Source: Methylorubrum aminovorans
GTDB taxonomy: Bacteria; Pseudomonadota; Alphaproteobacteria; Rhizobiales; Beijerinckiaceae
Length of the DNA stretch: 64,000 nucleotides
Direction: 5' to 3'
Assembly: GCF_022179725.1 (NCBI RefSeq)
Contig: NZ_BPRC01000001.1
Location: 744,001-808,000, forward strand
The notes below the pieces were generated by a model. The model was not told the DNA's origin, did no database searches, and worked only from the letters and a program-made list of their open reading frames with translations. A program made the position numbers and the translations under genes. Of this stretch, positions 8,488 through 17,550 are shown one piece after another. Positions within the stretch are counted from its first letter, which is position 1, and each line of letters starts with the position of its first letter.

Positions 8488-9786
8488 GTGCCTGTCCTGA
8501 ATCTCAAGTCCGGTTTCGCGGATTCCGACGACCTCGATACGCTGATGGCCGGCATCGGCAAGCGCGCGCGCGCCGCCGGCCGAGCGATGGCGCTCGCCCC
8601 GGCGCAGACCAAGGATCTGGCGCTGCGGGCCATCGCCGAGCAGATCCGCGTCAGCGCTCCGGCGATCCTGCGCGAGAACGCAAGGGATGTCTCCGCCGCG
8701 CAGGCCGCGGGTCAGACCAAGGCGATCATCGACCGGCTGACCCTGGACGAGAGCCGGGTCGCGGCCATCGCCGAGGCGGTGGAGAAGGTCGCGGGTCTGC
8801 CCGATCCGGTCGGGCGCCAGCTCGCCGCCTTCGAGCGGCCGAACGGCCTGCTGATCGAGCGCATCTCGGTGCCGCTCGGCGTCGTCGGCGTCATCTTCGA
8901 GAGCCGCCCCAACGTGACGGCCGATGCCGGCGCACTCTGCCTCAAGGCCGGCAATGCCGCGATTCTGCGCGCGGGCTCGGATTCCCACCGCACCGCGACC
9001 GCCATCGCCGCGGCGATGAGCGAGGGCCTCGCCCGCGCAGGTCTGCCGGCGGACGCGATCCAGCTCGTGCCGACCCGCGATCGCGCCGCGGTCGGCCTGA
9101 TGCTCACCGGTCTCGGCGGCTGTGTCGACGTGATCGTGCCCCGCGGCGGGCGCAGCCTCGTGGAGCGGGTCCAGGCCGAGGCCAAGGTGCCAGTTTTCGC
9201 TCATCTCGACGGCATCTGCCACGTCTACGTCGCCGAGGGCGCCGACCTCGGCATGGCCCGCACCATCCTCCTCAACAGCAAGATGCGCCGCACCGGTATC
9301 TGCGGTGCCGCCGAGACGCTCCTGGTCGATGCGGCGGTGGCCAAGACTCATCTCAAGCCGCTGGTCGAGGCCTTGCTCGAAGCCGGCTGCGCCGTGCGCG
9401 GCGACGCGGAGACGCAAGGGGTCGATCCGCGGGTGACGCCCGCCGACGAGGCGGATTGGCGGACCGAGTATCTCGACGCGATCATCTCGGCGAAGGTGGT
9501 CGACGGGATCGACGCCGCGATCAGTCATATCGAGGCCAACGGCTCGCACCACACCGATGCGATCATTACCGACGACACCGAGGCCGCCGCGCGCTTCCTC
9601 AACGAGGTCGATTCGGCGATCGTGACGCACAACGCCTCGACGCAGTTCGCCGATGGCGGCGAGTTCGGCTTCGGCGCCGAGATCGGCATCGCCACCGGCC
9701 GGATGCACGCCCGCGGACCGGTCGGCGTCGAGCAGCTCACCACGTTCAAGTACCGGGTTCACGGCAGCGGCCAGACGCGGCCGTGA
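8488..9786 (+). CDS. proA: Gamma-glutamyl phosphate reductase
   Basis: The 432-residue NADPH-dependent enzyme reduces glutamyl-5-phosphate to glutamate semialdehyde. The catalytic cysteine is C272 in the segment [13 protein letters not shown]. The aldehyde-dehydrogenase-like [16 protein letters not shown] and the late [12 protein letters not shown] are also typical. I chose the GTG at 8488, which has an AGGAA Shine-Dalgarno just upstream, over an ATG-type start at 8386 that would add 34 unconserved residues. It is followed directly by nadD. Confidence 0.93.
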   Translation: MPVLNLKSGFADSDDLDTLMAGIGKRARAAGRAMALAPAQTKDLALRAIAEQIRVSAPAILRENARDVSAAQAAGQTKAIIDRLTLDESRVAAIAEAVEKVAGLPDPVGRQLAAFERPNGLLIERISVPLGVVGVIFESRPNVTADAGALCLKAGNAAILRAGSDSHRTATAIAAAMSEGLARAGLPADAIQLVPTRDRAAVGLMLTGLGGCVDVIVPRGGRSLVERVQAEAKVPVFAHLDGICHVYVAEGADLGMARTILLNSKMRRTGICGAAETLLVDAAVAKTHLKPLVEALLEAGCAVRGDAETQGVDPRVTPADEADWRTEYLDAIISAKVVDGIDAAISHIEANGSHHTDAIITDDTEAAARFLNEVDSAIVTHNASTQFADGGEFGFGAEIGIATGRMHARGPVGVEQLTTFKYRVHGSGQTRP

Positions 9787-9832
9787 CGGGCTGACGGCGG
9801 CTCCCCTGCGCGAACTCGCACTTCCGCCGGTC

Positions 9833-10402
9833 GTGCCCGGCCTGCGGGTCGGCCTCTACGGCGGCTCGTTCAACCCGGCACATGCCGGGCACCTGCATGT
9901 CAGCCGCACCGCCCTGCGACGCCTGCGGCTCGACTGGGTTTGGTGGCTCGTCACGCCCGGTAATCCGCTCAAGGATCACGGCCTGCTCGCACCGCTGGAG
10001 GAGCGCGTGGCGCGGGCGCGGGCGCTCGCGGCCGTCCCCCGCATTGCCGTCACCGGCTTCGAGGCGGGGATCGGCAGCCGCTACACCGCCGACACCCTGC
10101 GCTGGCTGGTCCGACGCCGGCCGAACGTCCATTTCGTGTGGATCATGGGGGCGGATTCGCTCGGTTCTCTGCATCGCTGGCGCCGCTTCGAGGAGATCCT
10201 GGCGCTGATGCCTGTCGCGGTGATCGACCGGCCGGGTCACACCCTGAAGGCCCCGGCGGCGCGAGCGGCACGGGCCTTCGCGGCGGCGCGAATTCCGGAG
10301 AGCGAGGCGGTGACGCTCGCCGGACGCCGGCCGCCGGCCTGGACCTTCCTGCACGGTCCGCGCTCCGAACTGTCCTCGACTGCGTTGCGGACGGGTGCGT
10401 AG
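9833..10402 (+). CDS. nadD: Nicotinate-nucleotide adenylyltransferase
   Basis: The enzyme adenylates nicotinate mononucleotide in NAD synthesis. The nucleotidyltransferase motif GLYGGSFNPAHAGHL is near the N-terminus, the NPLKDH segment follows, and the family's WIMGADSLGSLHRW is in the middle. The start is uncertain. The GTG at 9833 gives 189 residues and places the motif where the family has it, while an in-frame ATG at 9653 lies deep inside proA and was rejected. The C-terminal ISxTxIR motif appears as SELSSTALR. Confidence 0.9.
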   Translation: MPGLRVGLYGGSFNPAHAGHLHVSRTALRRLRLDWVWWLVTPGNPLKDHGLLAPLEERVARARALAAVPRIAVTGFEAGIGSRYTADTLRWLVRRRPNVHFVWIMGADSLGSLHRWRRFEEILALMPVAVIDRPGHTLKAPAARAARAFAAARIPESEAVTLAGRRPPAWTFLHGPRSELSSTALRTGA

Positions 10403-10474
10403 GGCGTTACGCCCGCTTGAAAAGCCGGCCGAAAGCCGCCAATTTCAGCGCGTGGCGGCGTCGCCACAAACCGA

Positions 10475-10891
10475 TTGCCGGGAAACGAGACCCTGTCCGC
10501 ACACCTTCAGCCGGGAGCCGCCGGCTCCGACACCGAGTCCGCCTCCTCCGACGCCCTGAAGGCCCTGGCCCTCGGATGCCTCGACGAGATGAAGGCCGAG
10601 GAAACCGTCGAGATCGACCTCGCGGGCAAGACGTCGCTCGCCGACACGATGATTATCGCGTCCGGCCGCTCCCAGCGCCATGTCGGCTCGATCGCCGACA
10701 AGATCATCCAAGAGATGAAGGCGAAGGGGTTCGGCAATGCCCGCGTCGAGGGTATGCCGGCCTGCGATTGGGTGCTGATCGATGCGGGCGACATCCTCGT
10801 CCACATCTTCCGACCCGAGGTGCGCGGGTTCTACAACCTCGAGAAGATCTGGGGCGCGGACCGTCCGTCGGGCGCCCTCCTCGCGGGCTAA
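10475..10891 (+). CDS. rsfS: Ribosomal silencing factor RsfS
   Basis: The protein has the RsfS/Iojap core: AGKTSLADTMIIASGRSQRH, then GDILVHIFRPEVRGFYNLEK near the end. The factor binds ribosomal protein uL14 and blocks subunit joining during starvation. The first in-frame start is a TTG at 10475, giving 138 residues. The N-terminal 25 residues are weakly conserved in this family, so a later start is possible. It follows nadD as in many bacteria, but rlmH, often next, is not here. Confidence 0.88.
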   Translation: MPGNETLSAHLQPGAAGSDTESASSDALKALALGCLDEMKAEETVEIDLAGKTSLADTMIIASGRSQRHVGSIADKIIQEMKAKGFGNARVEGMPACDWVLIDAGDILVHIFRPEVRGFYNLEKIWGADRPSGALLAG

Positions 10892-10894
10892 GGC

Positions 10895-11593
10895 TCACAG
10901 CATCGGGGCGAAGGCCACCGCGTCGCGCGCCTCGGTCTGATCCGTGAACTCCGCCTCCTGGCGCAGCAGGCGGCCCGCCCAAGCGTGGCGGATCTCCAGC
11001 ACGAAGCGGAAGCTGCGGCTTCCGGTCTCGCTGTGGCTGACGGTCAGGATGCCCGGCGTGAGCCAGGACGGCAGCATCAGGCGGAACCCCGGCAGGTCGA
11101 TGAAGTAGCGCTCGCTGCGGAAGACGAGCGCCCGATCCTCCACCAGAACACGCAGGCTCATACCGAGCCCGGCACCGACCCGCTCCTCCAGTCCGGTCGG
11201 TCCCCGGAAGCGCTTGGCCGAGTGGATCGCCTGCGGAAAGCCAGAGCCGCGAGCATAGAGCCGCGTCCAGATCTGACCGCTGCCGGCTCCGTCCTGCGTG
11301 ACGGCGACGACGCTCGGCACATTGGCGATGCGGGCGGTCGGTAGCGGCGCGCCGACGAGGCGCAGGAACTGCGCCAGCAGCCAGCCGAGAGCGGTCAGAT
11401 CTGTCTCGACCACCCGTCCGGCATAGACCGCGCTTTCCCCGGCGCCGAGCCGCTTGGTAAAGCGCCGCCGCACCGCCGGCGGCAATTGCGCCCAATCGGT
11501 CTCCGGGACGAGCGCGCGGAAGCGCAGATCGAACAGCTCGGCCGGGCGGCCCGGAGCGCTGACCGGAATGGCCATCTCGGCGGCGTTGCGCAT
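10895..11593 (-). CDS. DUF4166 domain-containing protein
   Basis: The 232-residue protein has the DUF4166 pattern: FRALVPETDWAQLPPAVRRR, then WTRLYARGSGFPQAIHSAKR, an L-E-E-R-V-G-A-G-L-G-M-S-L segment and LPGFRLMLPSWLTPGILTVS. The domain's biochemical role is not established. The ATG at 11593 has a strong Shine-Dalgarno (GAGGAGG, 8 nt spacing). It begins 47 bp after the stop of the GbsR/MarR-type regulator on the same strand, so the two are probably one operon. Confidence 0.75.
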   Translation of the reverse strand: MRNAAEMAIPVSAPGRPAELFDLRFRALVPETDWAQLPPAVRRRFTKRLGAGESAVYAGRVVETDLTALGWLLAQFLRLVGAPLPTARIANVPSVVAVTQDGAGSGQIWTRLYARGSGFPQAIHSAKRFRGPTGLEERVGAGLGMSLRVLVEDRALVFRSERYFIDLPGFRLMLPSWLTPGILTVSHSETGSRSFRFVLEIRHAWAGRLLRQEAEFTDQTEARDAVAFAPML

Positions 11594-11640
11594 CGAAGAG
11601 CCTCCTCAAACATCCTCGCCGAGGGCGAATCCCTCGGTGG

Positions 11641-12201
11641 TCAGGGCTCGGACTTCACGGGAAGGTAGCGGACGATCCGCCCGCCGAGCCGGATCAGCTT
11701 GGCCAGGGTGTTGTGGGGCACGCTCAGCATCTGCGCGTACCAGCCGTCGAGCGTCTGGGTGAAATCGAGCATCGCCTTGAGACGCCGGGAGGCCACGGCC
11801 CCGACCCGCGGATCCCCCTCGGCCTCGGCCACGCACTCGCGCAGGGCCTTGAGCGCGGGGTCGATCTCCCGCTCCTTGCGGCCGGCGGCGATGCGGGTGA
11901 CCATCTCCCACAGGTCGGTCTCGGCGACGAAGAAGTCGCGCCGCTCGCCCATGACCGGCACCCGCCGGATCAGGTTCCAGGCCGCGAGCTCCTTCAGCGA
12001 ATTCGAGACGTTGGACCGGGCGATACCGAGCGTGCCGGCGATGTCCTCCGCCGCCAGCGGCTTGTCGGAGAGGTAGAGCAGGGCATGGATCTGCGCGACG
12101 GAGCGGTTCACGCCCCACTGCCCGCCGAGATCGCCCCAGTGAAGGATGAAGCGCTCCACCGCCGGCGCGAGCTTTTGCGGCTGGTCTGAAATTTCTGTCA
12201 T
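11641..12201 (-). CDS. GbsR/MarR-type winged-helix transcriptional regulator
   Basis: The 186-residue protein carries a winged-helix HTH in its first half: QIHALLYLSDKPLAAEDIAG, then ARSNVSNSLKELAAWNLIRR and the wing segment PVMGERRDFF. The layout, with FILHWGDLGGQWGVNRSVAQ in front, matches the GbsR subgroup of MarR-like regulators, some of which control osmoprotectant genes. The ATG at 12201 is the chosen start because longer versions add basic, non-conserved sequence. A 36-bp palindrome is centred exactly on this start codon, suggesting autoregulation. The DUF4166 gene follows. Confidence 0.82.
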   Translation of the reverse strand: MTEISDQPQKLAPAVERFILHWGDLGGQWGVNRSVAQIHALLYLSDKPLAAEDIAGTLGIARSNVSNSLKELAAWNLIRRVPVMGERRDFFVAETDLWEMVTRIAAGRKEREIDPALKALRECVAEAEGDPRVGAVASRRLKAMLDFTQTLDGWYAQMLSVPHNTLAKLIRLGGRIVRYLPVKSEP

Positions 12202-12218
12202 GACAGAAACTTCAGACC
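12183..12218. promoter_or_regulatory. 36-bp near-perfect palindrome spanning the regulator start codon (probable operator)
   Basis: The left half GGTCTGAAATTTCTGTCA (12183-12200) and the reverse complement of the right half differ at one of 18 positions. The centre lies between 12200 and 12201, inside the CAT that is the complement of the regulator's ATG. An element this long and symmetric is well suited to a dimeric winged-helix protein. Autorepression by occlusion of transcription or of the start region is inferred. Confidence 0.75.
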
Positions 12219-12582
12219 AAAAGAGATGGATGTCAAGCCGTCCCGTCCGTGAAAGCTCGGATGCTGAATCGCAAAACCGGATCGCCTTGTCTGGGCGAAA
12301 GAAAGCGTGCGACCCTTTAGGGGGACACTGCGAGCGTTGGATTGAAGGCGGTCGGTGAAACAGACCCCGCCACCGCATTAGGTGTAAAGCCGTCTGCTTG
12401 TTCCACGTAAAGGTGAAACGAATGCGGACGCTCGCTTCAACATCGGAAGCACAGCCATCGCGCATTTTAAATTGACACGCGGATGGACCGTCAGACGACG
12501 TTACGTTCGATTAAATCCATTTGTCCTACAGCCATCTTCGCATCTTGGCCTCAGCGAGGCCACGTGAGGGTGGGGGCGGCAC
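12219..12582. other. Intergenic region between divergent regulator and GGDEF genes
   Basis: This 364-bp region holds the upstream sequences of two divergent genes. A TTGACA at 12472-12477 resembles a -35 box for the GGDEF gene, but no good -10 follows at the right distance. No small gene is supported. Confidence 0.4.
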
Positions 12583-14034
12583 GTGTCGGACAACCTGCGA
12601 GAGGCGCTCCGCCAAAAAGCGTTGGCCGAGATCGCCCTCCTCGACACGCCGCCCGAGCGCGAATTCGATGTGCTGGCCAAGCTCGCCCAACGCGTGCTTG
12701 GCACCGGCATGTCCTCGATCACCTTGATCGCGCCTGAACGGCAGTGGTTCAAGGCACGCTGCGGCCCACTGGCACCACAGACAACGCGAGCTCAGGCGTT
12801 CTGCCCTGTCGTCGTCGAGACTGAGGCGCCGCTTACCGTGGCGGACGCCCGCCTCGACCCTCGCTTCGCCGAAAGCCCGTTCGTCACCGGCGCTCCGAAC
12901 ATCCGCTACTACGCGGGCGTCCCGGTTCGCATCCAGCAGCCCGACGGGGATCGTGTGGCGATCGGCACGCTCTGCGTCCTCGATGCGCGGCCGCGTGATC
13001 CGACGCCGAACGACCTGGAGGTTCTGGAGGAGTTGGCCTGCGTCGCCGAAGCCCTGATCGAGGCCCGGGCTGTCGCCCTTCGCGCCGCAAAGGTTGCCGA
13101 GGAGCACCGCCTGGCCGTTGAGCGACTGGAGCGTGAACGTCGCCAGTTCAAGCAAGCCGAGCGCATGGCCGATATGGGCTCGTACCGGTACGACATCGAG
13201 AAGAAGTCAACGGCTTGGTCGGACGGCGTTTTCGCCATCCATGAACGGCCGGTCAGCGGTGGCGTGCCAAGCACGGGGCTCATCAACCACTTCCCCGAGC
13301 CCGACCGCACCGCGTTCGTCGACGCCGTGATGCGCACGCTGGACACCGGCGAACCGTTCGAAATGGACGCCGACTTCGTGACCGCTAAAGGCAACGCGCG
13401 GCGCGTGCGGTGTTCCTGCGAGATCGAGCTGTCCAAGGGCAAGCCGGTCGCCCTCATCGGTCTGATTCAGGACATCACAGAACGGCACGGCTTGGAGCAG
13501 CGCCTCCGCCACCAAGCCCGCACCGACGATCTGACCCAGTTGGCCAACCGGGCCGAGTTTCACCGTGTTCTCGATGCGCGGCTGCGAGAGGCGCGCGCCG
13601 CGAACGACGACGTGGCCGTGCTTCTGATCGACCTCGACGGCTTCAAAGGCGTCAACGACGTCCTCGGCCATGCCGCGGGCGACGCGGTGTTGCGCCATGT
13701 CGCCGATCGGCTGCGCGCCTCCTGCGACGACGGATGTCTTCCTGCACGGCTGGGGGGCGACGAGTTCGCGGTCGTGATGTCTGCCGATCTCGATCGTGTG
13801 GGCGTCGATCGGAAGGTGCGGCGCCTCTTGCACGACCTTGAGATCGTCGCGGGCGAGCACGGGCACATCGCCCGTGTGACGGGAACGATCGGCATCGCGT
13901 GGTCGAGCGCGGCCGCGCAGGACCGCGACGTGCTCCTTCGTCAGGCCGATGCTGCGCTCTACGCCGCCAAGCGCACCCGGAAGGGAACGGCGCAAACCTT
14001 TCAAATCGGTACCGACCACCGGCAGGCTGGTTGA
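12583..14034 (+). CDS. GAF-PAS-GGDEF protein, probable diguanylate cyclase
   Basis: The 483-residue protein has a GAF domain (about 20-160; FCPVVVETEAPLTVADARLD), a short coiled linker, a PAS domain (about 195-305, ending VALIGLIQDITERH) and a C-terminal GGDEF domain (about 315-475). The catalytic loop reads RLGGDEFAV, near residue 392, so cyclic-di-GMP synthesis is expected. At the position of the inhibitory RxxD site, the four residues seven before GGDEF read DDGC, so product inhibition at a canonical I-site is unlikely. The start is a GTG at 12583. No EAL domain is present. Confidence 0.85.
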   Translation: MSDNLREALRQKALAEIALLDTPPEREFDVLAKLAQRVLGTGMSSITLIAPERQWFKARCGPLAPQTTRAQAFCPVVVETEAPLTVADARLDPRFAESPFVTGAPNIRYYAGVPVRIQQPDGDRVAIGTLCVLDARPRDPTPNDLEVLEELACVAEALIEARAVALRAAKVAEEHRLAVERLERERRQFKQAERMADMGSYRYDIEKKSTAWSDGVFAIHERPVSGGVPSTGLINHFPEPDRTAFVDAVMRTLDTGEPFEMDADFVTAKGNARRVRCSCEIELSKGKPVALIGLIQDITERHGLEQRLRHQARTDDLTQLANRAEFHRVLDARLREARAANDDVAVLLIDLDGFKGVNDVLGHAAGDAVLRHVADRLRASCDDGCLPARLGGDEFAVVMSADLDRVGVDRKVRRLLHDLEIVAGEHGHIARVTGTIGIAWSSAAAQDRDVLLRQADAALYAAKRTRKGTAQTFQIGTDHRQAG

Positions 14035-14271
14035 GCGTGCCCTCGCCATGACGAGGCCGTGACGAGCGAGGTCACGCCGACAACAAGCCGATCAACAAAA
14101 GCTCCCGCTGCCGAGGTCATGCCAAGGGGACGTTTGCAGACGTGTGGTGGGTCGAAGCCGAAAATTCGTGCACGGGCGCATCGTCCAGGTCCGCTCGCCA
14201 CCCTCCGAGAGCCTTCGCACCGTCAAAACTTGGGGCTGAGGTCCCTGGGCATAAAGCCTTTTTCCAGCCGA

Positions 14272-15312
14272 TCAGAGAGTGGAAAAGCGGTAGGTCGTGC
14301 TCGACCTGAACGTTTCGCCCGGTCGCAGGACCATGCTCGGGAAGTTCGGATGGTTCGGCGCGTCGGGAAACCCTTGCGTCTCGAAACAGACACCGTCGCC
14401 CGAACGGTAGGTGCGCCCTGAAGGACCGACCAGGGAGCCGTCGAGGTTGTTGCCGCTGTAGAGCTGAAGCGCCGGCTGCGTCGTGGCGATAGCGAGGCGT
14501 CGCCCGCTCGCCGGGCAGTGGCAGGAGGCCGCCGGGCGCAGGGTGCCGGCTGGCCCCCGCAAGACGAAGGCGTGGTCGTAGCCGCCGGCCCGGACGATCT
14601 GCTCGTGGCCCTGGCGTATGCGCGCGCCGAGCGCGACCGGATCGCAGAAATCGAACGGCGTACCGGCAACCGGCGCCAAGTCTCCGGTCGGAATCTGCGT
14701 CGCATTGGTCGGGGCGTAGGCGTCGGCGCAAACCTGCACGACATGGTCCATCACATCGCCTGTACCTTCACCGGCGAGGTTGAAATAGCTGTGATTGGTC
14801 AGGTTCAGGACCGTCGGCCGGTCGGTGACGGCACGGTAATCGATGCGCAGGGTGCCGGCTTCGGGCAGGCTGTAGACAACCTCCACGTCGAGCCTGCCCG
14901 GAAAGCCCTCCTCGCCGTCGGGGCTGCGCCGTCGCAGCGCGAGTCGAGTCCCGTCCGCCTCCGTTGCCCGCCACAGGCGCCTGGAAAAACCCTCCGGGCC
15001 GCCATGCATGGTGTTGGGCGGCTCGTTGATCGGCAGCGCGTAGGTCGTCCCGTCGAGGGTGAAGCGGCCCCTCGCGATGCGATTGGCATAGCGCCCGGCG
15101 ATCGCCCCGAAATGCGGGCTCACCGTCTCGTAGCCCGCCACCGTGTCGAGGGCGAGGACGACATTGGCCCATCGCCCCTCCCGGTCCGGCACCTCGATGG
15201 CGGTGACGACCGCACCGTAATCGATCACCTCGACCCGCAGGTCGTCGCGAAGGAGGGTATGCCGGGTGACGGTTTCGCCCGCCCGCGTCGTCCCGAATTT
15301 GTCCGGTCTCAT
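14272..15312 (-). CDS. galM: Aldose 1-epimerase (galactose mutarotase family)
   Basis: The 346-residue enzyme interconverts alpha and beta anomers of hexoses. Typical segments are VIDYGAVVTAIEVPDR, FGAIAGRYANRIARGRF, NTMHGGPEGF (catalytic-region His), NLTNHSYFNLAG (second His) and Y-D-H-A-F-V-L. The ATG at 15312 has an AGGAGGGGG Shine-Dalgarno. It lies 84 bp downstream of the ABC exporter gene on the same strand and may be co-transcribed. The C-terminal half reads through a Cys-His rich insert (AASCHCPASGRR) unusual for the family. Confidence 0.88.
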   Translation of the reverse strand: MRPDKFGTTRAGETVTRHTLLRDDLRVEVIDYGAVVTAIEVPDREGRWANVVLALDTVAGYETVSPHFGAIAGRYANRIARGRFTLDGTTYALPINEPPNTMHGGPEGFSRRLWRATEADGTRLALRRRSPDGEEGFPGRLDVEVVYSLPEAGTLRIDYRAVTDRPTVLNLTNHSYFNLAGEGTGDVMDHVVQVCADAYAPTNATQIPTGDLAPVAGTPFDFCDPVALGARIRQGHEQIVRAGGYDHAFVLRGPAGTLRPAASCHCPASGRRLAIATTQPALQLYSGNNLDGSLVGPSGRTYRSGDGVCFETQGFPDAPNHPNFPSMVLRPGETFRSSTTYRFSTL

Positions 15313-15396
15313 CCGTCCCCCTCCTGCTGAGGATTGACGCGCGAGAGGCGGGGATGGTGGCAGGATCATCCGCGCCTTCCTGCGCGCAGATGCCAT

Positions 15397-17187
15397 TCAG
15401 GCTGGGGTCGCCTCGGCTTTCGGAACTCCGGTATCGTCCGACAATTGCAGCCGGTGCAGCCGCGCATAGGTGCCCCCCGCCGCGACCAGTTCTTCGTGGC
15501 GGCCGAGTTCGATCACTCGGCCGGCCTCCAGCACGGCGATGCGGTCGGCCTCGCGCACGGTCGAGAGGCGATGGGCGATCACCAGCGTGGTGCGCCCCCG
15601 CATCAGCCGCTCCAACGCCTCCTGAACGAGATGCTCGGATTCCGAATCGAGGGCAGAGGTCGCCTCGTCGAGGAGCAGGATCGGCGCGTTCTTGAGGAAG
15701 GCGCGAGCGAGGGAGATGCGCTGGCGCTCGCCCCCCGAGAGGCGCCCGCCGCCCGGTCCGACGCGGAAGGCGTAGCCCTCGCTCAGCCGGGAAATGAAGC
15801 CATGCGCCGCCGCAGCGCTGGCTGCCGCCTCGATTTCCTCCTGCGAGGCACCGGGGCGGCCGAAGCCGATATTGGCGGCGATCGTGTCGTCGAACAGCAC
15901 CACCTCCTGCGAGACCACCGCGATCGCCGAGCGCAGCGACGGGATTGTCACGTCGCGGATGTCGGTGCCGTCGATGAGGACGCGGCCCGCCGTCACGTCC
16001 TGAAGGCGTGGCACGAGGTTGAGCAGGGAGGATTTGCCCGAGCCCGAACGCCCGACGAGCGCCGTGGTCGAGCCTGCCGGCACCACGAGGTCGATTCCCT
16101 CCAGCGCGGGGGCGTCGGCCCGGTAGCGGAAATGCACGCCCTCGAAGCGGATTTCGCCCCGCGTCACCGTCAGCGGCCGGGCGGAGGGGACTTCGCGGAT
16201 CGTCGGGGGCTCGTCCATCAGGGCAAAGTAGCGGGAGAGCGCGGCCGCGGCCTCCTGCAGGATGGCGTTGAGGGTCCCGAGCGCGCGGGCCGGTTGCGCT
16301 GCGAGCAGCAGGGCAGCGACGTAGCCGGTGAAGTCGCCCACCGTGCGGTCGCCCGACATCACCCGCTGGCCCACCAGCACCAGCACGCCCGCCACCGCGA
16401 GGCCGCCGCCGATCTCCATCAGGGGATCGAGCCGGCCGCGGGCATTGGCCGCCTTCATCTTGAGGCGGCGCACCTCGTCGAGCGCCTGCGCCGCCCGGCC
16501 CTTGAGGTAGCCTTCGAGCGCGTAGGTCTTGGCGACGCGGGCGCCCTGCAGGCTCTCGGTGATGAGGCTCGCGGTGGCGCCCATCTGCTCCTGCGTCGTG
16601 GTCGAGACCTGCCGCAACCGCTTGCCGATGCGGTTGACCGGCCCGGCGACGAGCGGCGCCGTCACCGCGGCGGCGAGCGTCAGCAGCGGGTCCATCCAGA
16701 TCAGCGCGATCACCAAAGCGGCCAGCATGGCGACGTCGCGCAGCAGCACCGTCGAGATGCGGGTCAACGCCTCCTTGATGAAGGCGAAGTCGGTGGTGAA
16801 GCGCTGCGTGAAGGCCGCCGGGCTCTCGCGGCCGAGCTGGGCCAGGTCGGCATCGATCAGGTGGGCGTAGAGCGCCGCCTGCATGTCGGCCTCGACGCGG
16901 GTGACGACCCGGTTGGTCAGCACCGTCTGCCCGAACAGGGCGAAGCCGCGGGCCGAGGTGACGGCGATGACGATGAGCGGGCCGTAGGCCAACGCCCCCA
17001 TATCCTTGCGGTCGAAGGCGTCGAAGGCGGCCTTGATCAGGGCGGGATAGAGCCCGGTCGCCGCACCGACGATGGTGATGAGCACGAGCACCACCGCCAG
17101 CGTCGCCCGGTGGGGCGAGAGCCATTCCCGCCAGAGCCGCCCGAGCAGGGGAAGGGTGTCGCCCCTCAGGAGTGGCCGGCGCGCCAT
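15397..17187 (-). CDS. ABC exporter, fused permease and ATPase (MsbA-like)
   Basis: The 596-residue half-transporter has six membrane helices in residues 1-310 and a nucleotide-binding domain after about 345. It shows Walker A GRSGSGKSS, the signature LSGGERQR, Walker B ILLLDEATSALD and the H-loop IAHRLSTV. Such proteins form homodimers that export lipids, drugs or glycans; MsbA, which flips lipid A, is the closest general pattern. The substrate here is not determined. The gene lies upstream of galM and may share its transcript. Confidence 0.88.
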   Translation of the reverse strand: MARRPLLRGDTLPLLGRLWREWLSPHRATLAVVLVLITIVGAATGLYPALIKAAFDAFDRKDMGALAYGPLIVIAVTSARGFALFGQTVLTNRVVTRVEADMQAALYAHLIDADLAQLGRESPAAFTQRFTTDFAFIKEALTRISTVLLRDVAMLAALVIALIWMDPLLTLAAAVTAPLVAGPVNRIGKRLRQVSTTTQEQMGATASLITESLQGARVAKTYALEGYLKGRAAQALDEVRRLKMKAANARGRLDPLMEIGGGLAVAGVLVLVGQRVMSGDRTVGDFTGYVAALLLAAQPARALGTLNAILQEAAAALSRYFALMDEPPTIREVPSARPLTVTRGEIRFEGVHFRYRADAPALEGIDLVVPAGSTTALVGRSGSGKSSLLNLVPRLQDVTAGRVLIDGTDIRDVTIPSLRSAIAVVSQEVVLFDDTIAANIGFGRPGASQEEIEAAASAAAAHGFISRLSEGYAFRVGPGGGRLSGGERQRISLARAFLKNAPILLLDEATSALDSESEHLVQEALERLMRGRTTLVIAHRLSTVREADRIAVLEAGRVIELGRHEELVAAGGTYARLHRLQLSDDTGVPKAEATPA

Positions 17188-17550
17188 GCTGTACCGTGTC
17201 TGTGCTGACCCCGGCGGGAACGCCGGGGCCCGCGGTGTTTGCCGCCGTGAGGGCTCGGGATCAAGCGGAGCCGCCGTCAGTCGCGCTCGCCGCCGCGCCG
17301 AGACCGGCCGCTCCCGGCACCGCCAGCCCCGCCATCACAAGACCCGTCACGCGGTTCTTGGCCCTGGGATATCTCCGATCGTCAGAGGGCATCTGCCCTG
17401 TCTTGCGACGATGCGTCCGTCTGCTCTCCGGCATGAGTCCCGTCGTCTCCGGATGTGTCTGCACCCTGAAAGCTTGTCCATGTTTCGCGCACCAACTTGG
17501 CGATGTGATAATGTTACATTACTACGCGCGGCAGGCGGAGGAGCTTCGGT
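17188..17550. other. Intergenic region between divergent ABC exporter and zinc-binding protein genes
   Basis: This 363-bp region between divergent genes contains the Zur-like inverted repeat described separately. An in-frame GGAAC/GTT pair at 17217-17239 has a 15-nt gap, too short for an EcfG promoter. Nothing else is supported. Confidence 0.4.
17509..17521. promoter_or_regulatory. Zur-like inverted repeat upstream of the zinc-binding protein gene
   Basis: TAATGT, a 1-nt spacer and ACATTA form a perfect inverted repeat 30 bp before the ATG. AT-rich AATGTTA-type palindromes of this kind are bound by Zur repressors in several alphaproteobacteria. The sequence stands out from the GC-rich surroundings, and its position suits repression. 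Zur binding is inferred. Confidence 0.45.

Noticed and set aside
12472..12500. TTGACA resembling a sigma70 -35 box before the GGDEF gene
   Set aside because: No -10-like hexamer lies at 16-18 nt, so it was noted but not annotated as a promoter.
15334..17208. Plus-strand open frame of about 620 codons opposite the ABC exporter
   Set aside because: It is low-complexity, Arg/His/Glu-rich antisense of a complete transporter gene.
17217..17239. GGAAC and GTT pair resembling an EcfG promoter
   Set aside because: The 15-nt gap is too short, the base before GTT is T, and it lies over 300 bp from the next gene.
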